Part shown: positions 1-7,213 of the stretch, in pieces | Layout of the letters: the number at the start of each line of letters is the position of its first letter | Position numbering within the stretch: the stretch's first letter is position 1 | Assembly: GCA_964432155.1 (NCBI GenBank) | Contig: CAYSMF010000012.1 | Coordinates: forward strand, 1 to 64,000 | Source: UBA10438 sp964432155 | Lineage (GTDB): Bacteria > Bacteroidota > Ignavibacteria > Kapaibacteriales > Kapaibacteriaceae | Length of the DNA stretch: 64,000 nucleotides | Direction: 5' to 3' | Translations under genes and position numbers: made by a program | The notes under the pieces: generated by a model | What the model was told of the DNA's origin: nothing | The model's database searches: none | Seen by the model: the letters and a program-made list of their open reading frames with translations, nothing else

Positions 1-1080
1 GTGATGTCGTTTGTGATGATTGGACGTCAGCGTCGCGCTCGGGTGGCAGTTGACCCTGCTCAGATAGAGTTCGACACAGTCCCATATTCATCGTCGTGTG
101 TGTCGGTTGTTCGTGATAGTCTTCGTCTAACGAATACCGGCGATCGTACGCTCGAGGTAACATCCATTCGGTCGCGGAGCGGTTCGCTTTCTCTGCAGGC
201 ATCACCACAGTTCCTCCGGATCGATCCTCAAGAGTCTGCTATTGTGCAGCTCGTGTATCGTCCCGCTGCTGAGGGTGATTTCGTGGACACGATCGATATC
301 ATATCGAATGCACACAATCAATCGGTGGTTGGCATTCCATATCGCATTGTTGCGCAGCGACTGCGCGATACTGTCTTCGTCCGCATGCCCGACACGCTGG
401 CAGCACGTCCAGGGTTTGAGAATGTCATCGTCGATGTCACAATCTCGTCAACTTCGCTTCAAGCACTTACCCGGTGTACGCTGGCAATCGATGTGGATTC
501 GACAGTGCTGAAGTATGAACGAACGTTGCCGTTCGGCACAGCCACTGAGGTCGCAGGTACTCCTGATCGACTTCCGGGTGACGGGCATAGCCTGCGACTT
601 AGTTGGAGCGCTCCGACACGATTCGCTGATCGACCGGTTTTTGCACGACTCGTGTTCAGTGCTCGACTTGGCGATCGACTCGACTCGCCACTCGGTCTCG
701 CAGCAGCAAGCACGATAGGCACTGCGTCGTGTCCAGACCTTGTGCCTGTGAGTACCTCATCAGGTGTGTTCCGCATCGATTCGCTCTGCGGTTTATCGTA
801 CAAGACAGCAATGCTGCGCAATCAACCGATGGCAGCTGTGTTTCCGAATCCAATGATCGATCAAGGTCGGCTCACCGTCATAACTCCGCAACGAGAGCAT
901 GTGCGCGCTATATGCATCGATGCATTCGGACGTGAACAGGTACGAGTTGTCGATCGTGAGCTCGAAACGGGCACGCACGTATTCGATGTAGACGCCCATG
1001 CGCTTCCTCCAGCTACCTATACGATTGTCGTGTGGTCAGGCCGTAGGTATCTCTCCGTACCCTTCGTGGTGGGTCGATGA
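1..1080 (+). CDS. T9SS-sorted secreted protein with ASH-like domain, 5' partial
   Basis: The frame is open from the first base and no signal peptide is visible, so the true start lies upstream of the window. About 359 residues are present. Residues ~20-115 look like an immunoglobulin-type ASH/choice-of-anchor-D domain (LTNTGDRTLEVTSI, then a VQLVYRP-type strand). Residues ~120-250 look like a cohesin-type beta domain. The last ~80 residues (from VFPNPM, with a PPATYTIVV strand and a final basic residue) match a type A T9SS C-terminal sorting domain. The protein is probably exported and anchored at the cell surface; its function is unknown. It overlaps the next gene by 4 bp (ATGA), so the two are probably translationally coupled. 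Confidence 0.8.
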   Translation: MMSFVMIGRQRRARVAVDPAQIEFDTVPYSSSCVSVVRDSLRLTNTGDRTLEVTSIRSRSGSLSLQASPQFLRIDPQESAIVQLVYRPAAEGDFVDTIDIISNAHNQSVVGIPYRIVAQRLRDTVFVRMPDTLAARPGFENVIVDVTISSTSLQALTRCTLAIDVDSTVLKYERTLPFGTATEVAGTPDRLPGDGHSLRLSWSAPTRFADRPVFARLVFSARLGDRLDSPLGLAAASTIGTASCPDLVPVSTSSGVFRIDSLCGLSYKTAMLRNQPMAAVFPNPMIDQGRLTVITPQREHVRAICIDAFGREQVRVVDRELETGTHVFDVDAHALPPATYTIVVWSGRRYLSVPFVVGR

Positions 1081-1844
1081 GATCGGCAGTACTGGTCCTG
1101 CTGAGTCTGTTCGCGTATGCACAGTCGCTGCGCGCGCAGGGATATTCATGGGAGGGTTCGCTCCGCGAGCCCCTTGCCATACCTCGTACATATATCGGAC
1201 TTGAAGCGCAGGCTTCGTATGCATACTATCCAGCGCAGCTAAAGTATGTCGAGCAAGCACTCGGAATTACGTGCTGTACGTATGAGGATGGATCGGGATT
1301 TCCTCTTGGCCTCTCGCTCGTTGGTGAGCGGTGGGTAACATCACATCTTAAGATTTCGGCGGGTGCTGGTGTAACCGTGATTGGAGCAACCTTCGTCGCT
1401 CCTACAGCACCTGTGCCGCTGAGCAACGGTCAGATCTTGAACACGGAGTATGTCTTGGATGGATCGCTCACCTATGCATCAGGTTTTGGTTCTGTGAGTG
1501 TTCGACTCGGCAGCTCACATGTACTCGCAACAGTCGGTGCGAGGTTTCATGGGTACCTCGGCGGATCGCTCACGCAACGTGAGCGCATTGTCGCACCAGA
1601 TAACGTGGAATTCTCGGGTCAGCAGCCAGGAACCGAAGTCGTGATTGCACAGACATTCCTTGAGCATGCCACGCCCCTTGTTGTAGAGCCGTTCGCGCAG
1701 ATTGGGTACGATGTAGCGCTGTCCTACGGAATCGTGCTCCAGCCGTCCTTGATGGTCGGGCTGCCCCTGATGAGCCTTTCGACGGCTGACCAGTGGCACA
1801 TGCGTTCTGTGGGCCTTGGATTGCGTCTTGTGAAGGGGCTCTAA
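1077..1844 (+). CDS. Putative outer-membrane beta-barrel protein
   Basis: This 255-aa protein has an N-terminal signal peptide (hydrophobic LVLLSLFAYA, then Ala-rich cleavage region near residue 20). It continues as alternating polar/hydrophobic strands rich in Gly, Tyr and Ser, ending in a strand with a terminal hydrophobic pattern (GLGLRLVKGL), which suggests a small outer-membrane barrel. I do not recognise a named family. The start codon overlaps the stop of the upstream T9SS-sorted protein (ATGA), suggesting one operon for a surface protein and an outer-membrane partner. There is no visible terminator after it; a promoter-like box for the next gene begins 13 bp downstream. Confidence 0.75.
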   Translation: MRSAVLVLLSLFAYAQSLRAQGYSWEGSLREPLAIPRTYIGLEAQASYAYYPAQLKYVEQALGITCCTYEDGSGFPLGLSLVGERWVTSHLKISAGAGVTVIGATFVAPTAPVPLSNGQILNTEYVLDGSLTYASGFGSVSVRLGSSHVLATVGARFHGYLGGSLTQRERIVAPDNVEFSGQQPGTEVVIAQTFLEHATPLVVEPFAQIGYDVALSYGIVLQPSLMVGLPLMSLSTADQWHMRSVGLGLRLVKGL

Positions 1845-1856
1845 CCCTCGCAATAG

Positions 1857-1864
1857 TATATTTG
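1857..1864 (+). promoter_or_regulatory. -7 box TATATTTG upstream of DUF1573 gene
   Basis: TATATTTG matches the Bacteroidota -7 consensus TAnnTTTG. It lies 54 bp before the ATG at 1919. No good -33 TTTG is seen at the expected 19-21 bp spacing. A clear AAGGAG Shine-Dalgarno at 1904-1909 serves this gene, so its transcript has a leader. Confidence 0.5.
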
Positions 1865-1918
1865 CATCTGCGTCGTAGCGTTTTTACGACAGTTAATTTT
1901 TTCAAGGAGTACGAACCA

Positions 1919-2722
1919 ATGTTCAAGCACCTACTTTGTGCGTTTGCTGCGCTTGCGCTTGGCGCAGCTGCTGCATCGGCACAAGCGAAACTGGAAATCG
2001 TTGGCGGAGAAACATATGACTGGGGCAAGGTAAAGCCACCGAAAGAGGGCTACCTTGAAGCAGAGATCAAGATGAAGAATGTCGGCGACCGTGCCCTTCG
2101 CATCACGGAAGTGCGTCCAGGTTGCGGTTGCACGAAGACCGACCCAGACAAGACAGATCTCAAGCCAGGTGAAGTCAGCACGATGAAGGTGAAGTTGAAC
2201 ATCAGCCCATCGAACGTGGGTCCGATGACAAAGAACATCAACGTATCGTGGGCCGACCTTGACGGCAATGATGCATACAAGGCATACAAGGCGAACAACA
2301 CGCCAATCCCAACAGGTGCCGATACAGCAGTTCGTGCCGGCTATATCTGGTTGAAGTGCGACGTGCAACGTGCGATTATGTACTCGCCATCGATGTACTT
2401 CTCGTTCTCCGATCTAAAGCTCGGCCAGGAAGCAACATCGAAGATGGAACTCACAAATAACTCTGATCAAGAGATCGTGTTTTCTGACTGGACAACAGAC
2501 GGCGGCTTGGTGTGCAATCAGACGTCACGTGTTGCGCTGAAGCCAGGCGAGAAGCTTGCAGTCGTTGTAAAGCTTGTTCCAGCAGCGAAGGGCAATTATT
2601 CTGGTGGTGTTAAGGTCAAGACAACGCATCCAGAGAACCCTGAGCTGGATCTCAAGGCGTACGGCTTTGTTATGGAATCACAGAGCCCTGTGTTCCAAGG
2701 CACACAGCCAAAGGCCAAATAA
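1919..2722 (+). CDS. DUF1573 domain-containing exported protein
   Basis: A 267-aa protein starting at ATG 1919, chosen because AAGGAG lies 9 bp upstream and a clean signal peptide follows (LLCAFAALALGAAAASA-QA). An upstream in-frame extension to 1793 would run into the preceding gene and is rejected. The mature part has two Ig-like DUF1573/ASH-type modules: YDWGKVKPPKEGYLEAEI, then KNVGDRALRI and the CGCT motif typical of DUF1573, then a second TNNSDQEIVF module. DUF1573 proteins are common in Bacteroidota and are exported; their function is unknown. Codon use is more uniform than in neighbours (GCA, CCA and ACA preferred), suggesting high expression. It ends at a strong terminator. Confidence 0.88.
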   Translation: MFKHLLCAFAALALGAAAASAQAKLEIVGGETYDWGKVKPPKEGYLEAEIKMKNVGDRALRITEVRPGCGCTKTDPDKTDLKPGEVSTMKVKLNISPSNVGPMTKNINVSWADLDGNDAYKAYKANNTPIPTGADTAVRAGYIWLKCDVQRAIMYSPSMYFSFSDLKLGQEATSKMELTNNSDQEIVFSDWTTDGGLVCNQTSRVALKPGEKLAVVVKLVPAAKGNYSGGVKVKTTHPENPELDLKAYGFVMESQSPVFQGTQPKAK

Positions 2723-2742
2723 TTCGCTACGAACGTATGGTC

Positions 2743-2776
2743 AACGGGTCAATCGCTACTGCGGTTGACCCGTTTT
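2743..2776 (+). terminator. Rho-independent terminator after DUF1573 gene
   Basis: A 10-bp perfect stem (AACGGGTCAA at 2743-2752 pairing with TTGACCCGTT at 2765-2774) is followed by T residues. It closes the plus-strand transcript. The convergent transglycosylase gene ends just beyond it at 2780, but the hairpin has no T-run in the minus direction. Confidence 0.8.
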
Positions 2777-2779
2777 CAT

Positions 2780-3685
2780 TTATGCCGGGATCTCAATAGT
2801 CCAACCACCTGATGGTGGTGCAGGGAGCGTGCGACCAAGAATCCATGGGTTGAGGATCTTGACATCCTTGTACGTTGTGTTTTGCTGACGGGCCCATGTG
2901 GCAACGTCTGCAACGGCATCACGCACAACTACGCTGCGCGTTGTACTCGGATGGTAGCGATCGCGCTCAGGAATGACGATGCCATACTCGGTAGCGTGCT
3001 CCATGATGTGCTTGATGACAGCAATGCGAAGCAGGTAGCGCGACGTTTCTTCGTTGAGATACAAGTCATAAAACTCCGTGGCTTGCTGGTAGTCCTTGGA
3101 GCCGCGGAGACTTTCATGACCCATGTTGTATCCAGCGGCGGCATTGGCCCAGCTTCCATTCGCTGCTCGACCAGACTTGAGATAGGCGATAGCAGCACGC
3201 GTGCTCTTCACAACATTTCGACGTTCGTCGACATTGTCGTTGATGACAAGACCATGCGCACGTCCAGTTCCTGGAATGAACTGCCACAGTCCAACGGCAT
3301 CCTTCGACGAGCGAGCCATGAATAGCGCACTCTCGGCAACACTCAGATACTTCAAATCATCTGGCACACCGGCGGCCTTAAGCTCGCGTTCGAATACCGG
3401 GAAGTACCGTGCTGATCGCTTGATGTATAAGATGAGTTGTCCGGGCGATTGCAGGTTGAGATAGAACTCACGCTCAGCACGCTCGCGCACTTCGGGAATG
3501 TCGAGAGGAACTGCTTCCCCGCAGAACGTAAGTGTTGCAGGGAGCTTCCATGTGCTAATCGGTAGGGGGCTCGGAGTTGATGATGAACTCGATGCGCCAC
3601 GTGCGCTATCGGTACAGCCGGTGGTGTAGCACAAACATGTTCCCGCGAACAGTGCTAGGGCGAAATGCGAAATGCGTGTGTGCAT
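2780..3685 (-). CDS. Lytic transglycosylase (SLT/MltD-like)
   Basis: A 301-aa exported peptidoglycan-cleaving enzyme. Residues 1-24 form a hydrophobic signal ending in CYTTGC, which could be a weak lipobox (Thr at -3 is unusual). The SLT domain spans ~90-240: catalytic Glu in SVAESALF, then AVGLWQFIPGTGR and AAGYNMG, the three characteristic SLT motifs. The C-terminal ~60 residues (VVVRDAVADVATWARQQN and later TIEIPA) resemble a degenerate LysM-like tail. The gene overlaps the upstream ABC ATPase gene by 31 bp and is last in an envelope operon running from 6332. The family cleaves the MurNAc-GlcNAc bond to give anhydro-MurNAc ends. Confidence 0.87.
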   Translation of the reverse strand: MHTRISHFALALFAGTCLCYTTGCTDSARGASSSSSTPSPLPISTWKLPATLTFCGEAVPLDIPEVRERAEREFYLNLQSPGQLILYIKRSARYFPVFERELKAAGVPDDLKYLSVAESALFMARSSKDAVGLWQFIPGTGRAHGLVINDNVDERRNVVKSTRAAIAYLKSGRAANGSWANAAAGYNMGHESLRGSKDYQQATEFYDLYLNEETSRYLLRIAVIKHIMEHATEYGIVIPERDRYHPSTTRSVVVRDAVADVATWARQQNTTYKDVKILNPWILGRTLPAPPSGGWTIEIPA

Positions 3686-4275
3686 AGACGAGTCTCACGA
3701 TCATCATTGGTTGCAAGTAGAGTGATTCCGCCACGACGCTGTTGTTCGCGGATGATAGACTCGCAGATCGATCGACCGGCCTCATCCAGCGTCGACCCCG
3801 GCTCGTCAAGCAGCAGGAGCGGTGGAGCTAACACCACAGCGCACGCCAGTGCAACACGTTGTTTCATGCCACTGGAGAATGTCGAAATACGATCATGGGC
3901 GCGGTGATGAATCTCAACCATGGCGAGTGTTTCCAACATATGTGCATCGCTGCATTGTCGGCCATGCAGGTTCGCATGCAAGTGAAGGTGCTCATGCGGT
4001 GTGAACTCCTCGTACAGTTCAAGGTATGGCGCCACGATGCCGCAAACTGCGCGGCGTCGGGCCGCATCCAATGCAACGCCGTCGAGGATGCACGTGACGT
4101 TTCCAGCGTCGGCTCGCACGACGCCTGCCACCACTTTAACAAGTGTCGATTTGCCACTACCGTTTGCTCCAAGGATTCCAAGGACGTCACCCGAGGAAGC
4201 AGAACACGTGACATCGTTGAGAACACGACGTCCCTGATATGCTTTCGATACTGATGTGAGCTCGAGCGAAATCAT
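3655..4275 (-). CDS. ABC transporter ATP-binding protein (CcmA-like size)
   Basis: A 206-aa stand-alone ATPase. Walker A is GANGSGKST (~residues 36-44), the signature is FSSGMKQR, Walker B is LLLLDEPGSTLD, and a late ATNDD segment replaces the usual H-loop His region. The small size and single-domain architecture resemble CcmA-type subunits, but no membrane partner lies beside it, so its substrate cannot be inferred. The start overlaps the stop of the upstream metalloprotease gene by 4 bp, and its own 3' end runs 31 bp into the transglycosylase gene, so the three are probably cotranscribed. Confidence 0.85.
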   Translation of the reverse strand: MISLELTSVSKAYQGRRVLNDVTCSASSGDVLGILGANGSGKSTLVKVVAGVVRADAGNVTCILDGVALDAARRRAVCGIVAPYLELYEEFTPHEHLHLHANLHGRQCSDAHMLETLAMVEIHHRAHDRISTFSSGMKQRVALACAVVLAPPLLLLDEPGSTLDEAGRSICESIIREQQRRGGITLLATNDDRETRLCTHAFRISP

Positions 4276-5897
4276 CGTTGGATGAGCAGCTTAGTGAGCG
4301 TCGATGCGCGTGGCGTTTCTGCTCGCACAAGATAGGTGCCAGGTGCAAGATCACCGTCGATATCAAACGGTGCCACAATGCGATCGTCATCCAGAGCGAC
4401 TGTTGCTGTTGTGGTGCGGAGTGCAACACCACTCATCGTCAGAAGCGAGAGTGTGACGCGCGTACCGAGCGACTCGTTTGCAATTGGAATGAAGACGCGG
4501 CGGTCACGCTGAAGTGAAAGGGGCTGAGGGTAGGGCCCACTCAGCGATACCGTCTGTGCGCCTTCAACGAACGAGCAGTATGCCGACTCGATTCGTAGAC
4601 CCCAGTTGGTGCCTTCAATGCGCATGTCGGCTCCCGTGGGGGCATTGGTTGCTTCGATGCGGTACTTGCCATCAGGACCAGAGCCCTGATTTGCGTATCC
4701 CGTTTCGTCGGCATCGCAGACGATCATGCCGACACTTACAGGTGGACGTGATGACGACGATGGGATGGAGAAGCGAAATGCTCGAAGCTCGAATCCGACG
4801 AGGCGACCAATCTCGGTGGTCGTTGGTGCCTGCACCGTCCTATCGGAAAAGAAGCGGATTTCAGGAAGAAGCTCTGCTCCCGGCAGGATTGGATTACCTG
4901 CACCGCGTGAGCCAGTTCGATAAAGCCATGGCAACGACGAACAGAATACGCCAGCAAGTGTTGTATCGTGCTTTCGACATGCTTCAACCAATGCTGTACT
5001 CGCGCGCATATCGGTTGAAATCAGTTCCCACATCGAGCGCAGTATGTCTGGATGTGCAGCTGAGAGTGCATTGCCAAACCATCCCCAGACGTACCCCGTG
5101 TTTGCCGACTCGTTCGATAATGGCCATGCCTCCGGCGTTAGCAGGAGGCGCGAGGTGTATGCTGCCCAGTCGCGAATGGAGGGCCATACGCGGATCTCCA
5201 TCCATGTGGACGTCAGCTCGTAAAGACTACGATTGATTCCTGCTATGCCATACCGACCACTTTGAATCGTGTGGTGAAACTCATGCGCGCATGTAACGCG
5301 CAGTGCGTCGATACCAAAGGTCGCAAACGATACATTTCCCCGCGCATCGCGGTCCGACTCTGCGAAGTCGTTGTCGATGTCAATCCACGTCGTATAGGTT
5401 TCTGTGGGCGTTGATCGAATCCGTGCATCAAGCGAGGTAAGGCCGTAGTAGCTCGACCCGCCTGGACCTGCCTTCGCAAGGTCACGCAGATAGATGTCGA
5501 GTGCATCGCTCCCTCCGGCTCCTCCATCAGGGGGAGGTGCGAGGTATCCCAACGTGTCGACCTCGACGCGCCACGCGAGCTCGAGTGCTTCAACACACTC
5601 TTGCACGAAGTCGGGAATGCCGTCCATCGTTGCGTCGTCAGCTGGCACCGCGTCGGGACCTGTGGTCGTGTAGTGGACGCGGAAGCGTCCCGTAGGCGAG
5701 TCGTGAAACAGCGGTAGTGTTGGACGTAGCTGTTGTACACCTTCGGCGATCTTGCCGCGAATGCTAGGTGTCGACCGATCAGAGAATCCACAACGGTTGC
5801 CAAGCTCCTGCGCTTGACTCGAGCTCATCAATACAAGAAACGCGAAGAGGAATGCTCCGCTTCGCGCAGTGATCGATTGATGACGCTGATTACGCAC
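4272..5897 (-). CDS. MXAN_6640-type secreted metalloprotease with C-terminal sorting-like domain
   Basis: A 541-aa protein beginning with GTG at 5897, preceded by AAGGA. The N-terminus carries a signal peptide (AFLFAFLVLMSSSQA). A conserved block (GRFRVHYTTTGPDAV, then DGIPDFVQE) leads to the zinc motif HEFHH (~residue 210), as in MXAN_6640-family putative metalloproteases. The C-terminal ~80 residues (GVALRTTTATVAL, then LAPGTYLVRAE, ending LLIQR) resemble a T9SS sorting domain. It is likely secreted and acts on unknown extracellular protein. It follows a small FN3-like secreted protein and precedes the ABC ATPase by a 4-bp overlap. Confidence 0.85.
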   Translation of the reverse strand: MRNQRHQSITARSGAFLFAFLVLMSSSQAQELGNRCGFSDRSTPSIRGKIAEGVQQLRPTLPLFHDSPTGRFRVHYTTTGPDAVPADDATMDGIPDFVQECVEALELAWRVEVDTLGYLAPPPDGGAGGSDALDIYLRDLAKAGPGGSSYYGLTSLDARIRSTPTETYTTWIDIDNDFAESDRDARGNVSFATFGIDALRVTCAHEFHHTIQSGRYGIAGINRSLYELTSTWMEIRVWPSIRDWAAYTSRLLLTPEAWPLSNESANTGYVWGWFGNALSAAHPDILRSMWELISTDMRASTALVEACRKHDTTLAGVFCSSLPWLYRTGSRGAGNPILPGAELLPEIRFFSDRTVQAPTTTEIGRLVGFELRAFRFSIPSSSSRPPVSVGMIVCDADETGYANQGSGPDGKYRIEATNAPTGADMRIEGTNWGLRIESAYCSFVEGAQTVSLSGPYPQPLSLQRDRRVFIPIANESLGTRVTLSLLTMSGVALRTTTATVALDDDRIVAPFDIDGDLAPGTYLVRAETPRASTLTKLLIQR

Positions 5898-5906
5898 AAA
5901 CGTTCC

Positions 5907-6332
5907 TTACCGGAACATTTCCTTGATCATACCCCATGTCCGTTTGATGCCGCTCACATTGTGTGTGACACCGATCGTATTCGAATACGAGGCCGAGCGG
6001 TCGGGGGTAACCATCTTGAGACGGTAGGTGAAGTAGTTGCGGGCTACGGAACCGTCGTTTCCATCTCCCTTGCCGAATGCTTCGTCATCACGGTAGGTGT
6101 ACACCGAGTTGCTGCCTCGCGCTTGGATCGTAGCGACGTAGCGGAACTGGTTGTCTTCACCAGCACGCTCGATTTCGTACTGCATCAGATTTGATTCCGC
6201 TGCAGACTTCCATTCGAGGGAGATCGATGTGCCGTTTGACTTCGCATTGAAATACTGAATCGTTACCTGCACACCGTAGGCGGCAAGTGTTGTCACGAAG
6301 AGGACAGCGATGGTCAGAAGTCGGCGTGTCAT
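5907..6332 (-). CDS. Small exported FN3-like protein
   Basis: A 141-aa protein. ATG 6332 is chosen because a signal peptide starts there (RRLLTIAVLFVTTLAAYG) and a TATCTTTG box lies only 4 nt upstream; a longer frame to 6359 would start with TTG inside the promoter. The mature part resembles a fibronectin-type-III-like module common before T9SS tails: SLEWKSAAESNLMQYEIER, then VYTYRDDEA, YFTYRLKMV and SYSN. The last residues RTWGMIKEMFR form a basic amphipathic helix. No enzyme motif is seen. It is the first gene of the operon with the metalloprotease (9-bp gap). Confidence 0.75.
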   Translation of the reverse strand: MTRRLLTIAVLFVTTLAAYGVQVTIQYFNAKSNGTSISLEWKSAAESNLMQYEIERAGEDNQFRYVATIQARGSNSVYTYRDDEAFGKGDGNDGSVARNYFTYRLKMVTPDRSASYSNTIGVTHNVSGIKRTWGMIKEMFR

Positions 6333-6336
6333 TGGG

Positions 6337-6344
6337 CAAAGATA
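6337..6344 (-). promoter_or_regulatory. -7 box TATCTTTG predicting a leaderless mRNA
   Basis: On the minus strand TATCTTTG is followed by CCCA and then the ATG at 6332. With the usual Bacteroidota geometry, transcription would start at or within a base or two of the start codon. No Shine-Dalgarno is present. A weak TTCC sits 19 bp upstream of the box. Confidence 0.6.
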
Positions 6345-6398
6345 CTGTTGTTCAGGCAAGCGTGGAAGTACGATTGCGCGCGATACGACATTGTTACA

Positions 6399-6629
6399 TT
6401 ACTCCGGCTGCGGTATATCGCCGTCAAGAACGGTGAGTGCTCCGCTTGGGCATCCTTGCACGACCTCGACGATCTCCTGCGTAGATGCATTGTGAGGCTG
6501 AATCCAAGGTTTGACCCGTGGATTAAATACAGCCGGCAGATTTCGGAAACAATTTGCAGAATGCGCGCACTTCTCTGGCTTCCAAACGATCGTAACTTCT
6601 CCGTTGCTATAGTGCTTGACGTCGGACAT
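6399..6629 (-). CDS. Small (4Fe-4S)-binding protein (Fer4_19-like)
   Basis: A 76-aa protein. The start at ATG 6629 is fixed by GGAGGG at 6634-6639, 4-6 bp upstream; the longer frame to 6935 runs through the divergent gene and is rejected. The sequence has EVTIVWKPEKCAHSANCFR followed by IVEVVQGCPSGAL, the Cys spacing of the Fer4_19 'divergent 4Fe-4S mono-cluster' family. Four Cys are present if the Cys of CAHSANC and QGCPSGAL are combined (three are clear), so the exact cluster type is uncertain. The role is presumably electron transfer or Fe-S handling. It is monocistronic, with its own -33/-7 promoter. Confidence 0.8.
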   Translation of the reverse strand: MSDVKHYSNGEVTIVWKPEKCAHSANCFRNLPAVFNPRVKPWIQPHNASTQEIVEVVQGCPSGALTVLDGDIPQPE

Positions 6630-6666
6630 ACATCCCTCCGTAGCGTAAGCGAGAACCCCGTTTGAA

Positions 6667-6697
6667 CGAACGTAGGGAAATGCCGTGGCTTTGTCAA
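6667..6697 (-). promoter_or_regulatory. Promoter of the small Fe-S protein gene (TTG-N20-TACGTTCG)
   Basis: On the minus strand TTG (6697-6695) is followed after 20 bp by TACGTTCG (6674-6667), a TAnnTTTG variant with C for the third T. Transcription would start near 6662, leaving a ~33-nt leader that carries the GGAGGG Shine-Dalgarno. It is divergent from the TATATTTG box at 6731. Confidence 0.5.
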
Positions 6698-6730
6698 GTG
6701 TGAATCCTAGCGTATTGGCCTGATTTGGCA

Positions 6731-6738
6731 TATATTTG
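6731..6738 (+). promoter_or_regulatory. -7 box TATATTTG close to start codon
   Basis: TATATTTG ends 7 nt before ATG 6746, predicting a leader of only a few nucleotides. No Shine-Dalgarno precedes the ATG. Confidence 0.55.
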
Positions 6739-6745
6739 TGCACAA

Positions 6746-7165
6746 ATGACTGGTTTTCGACGATTCCTCGCCCCGTTCCTTCTCGCCCTTCAGATTCTGA
6801 TGGTCGCGGGCGGACCTGTTCTGGCCCAGTATTGCTGTGGCCAGCGCGTGGAATTGGAGGCCGAATGCGGTCCAGCATCGTGTTGTCCCGAGCTCGATCC
6901 CTGCTGTGAGGACGAGGGGGCAACCCAGGATGCAATGTGCTGTGAAGGCGACGTTGAGCTGGAGGTAGAATTCACATATGTAGGCTCGGCCGAGGAAGCG
7001 ATCTTCCCGTCGGTATTCGACGAGCTTGCTCCGCCCCTTGCCGTTCGTTCAGCTGAATCATCGAATGTTCCGAGCCGTGTTCTCGAATCGCACGGCATGC
7101 ACACGCCCGACCTCGCTGTGCATTCACCCCCTGATGCAAGACACTTAGGAGTTTGGCGACTATAA
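6746..7165 (+). CDS. Cys-rich exported protein, HYC_CC_PP-like
   Basis: A 139-aa protein from ATG 6746; the signal peptide is FLAPFLLALQILMVAGGPVLA. The mature N-terminus is dense in paired Cys and acidic residues (YCCG, SCCPELDPCCED, MCCEG; nine Cys within ~40 residues), then an acidic beta segment, APPLAV, and a His-containing tail. The YCC/CC/PP order fits the HYC_CC_PP family described in Bacteroidota next to TonB-dependent receptors. Binding of a soft metal ion is inferred from the Cys content only. The receptor gene follows after 48 bp with a CCSL motif of its own, so the two probably act together. Confidence 0.72.
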   Translation: MTGFRRFLAPFLLALQILMVAGGPVLAQYCCGQRVELEAECGPASCCPELDPCCEDEGATQDAMCCEGDVELEVEFTYVGSAEEAIFPSVFDELAPPLAVRSAESSNVPSRVLESHGMHTPDLAVHSPPDARHLGVWRL

Positions 7166-7213
7166 GAGTCCACTTCGTGATGGTTGATTTCTTCACGTTG
7201 TGTTGGAGTTCTT

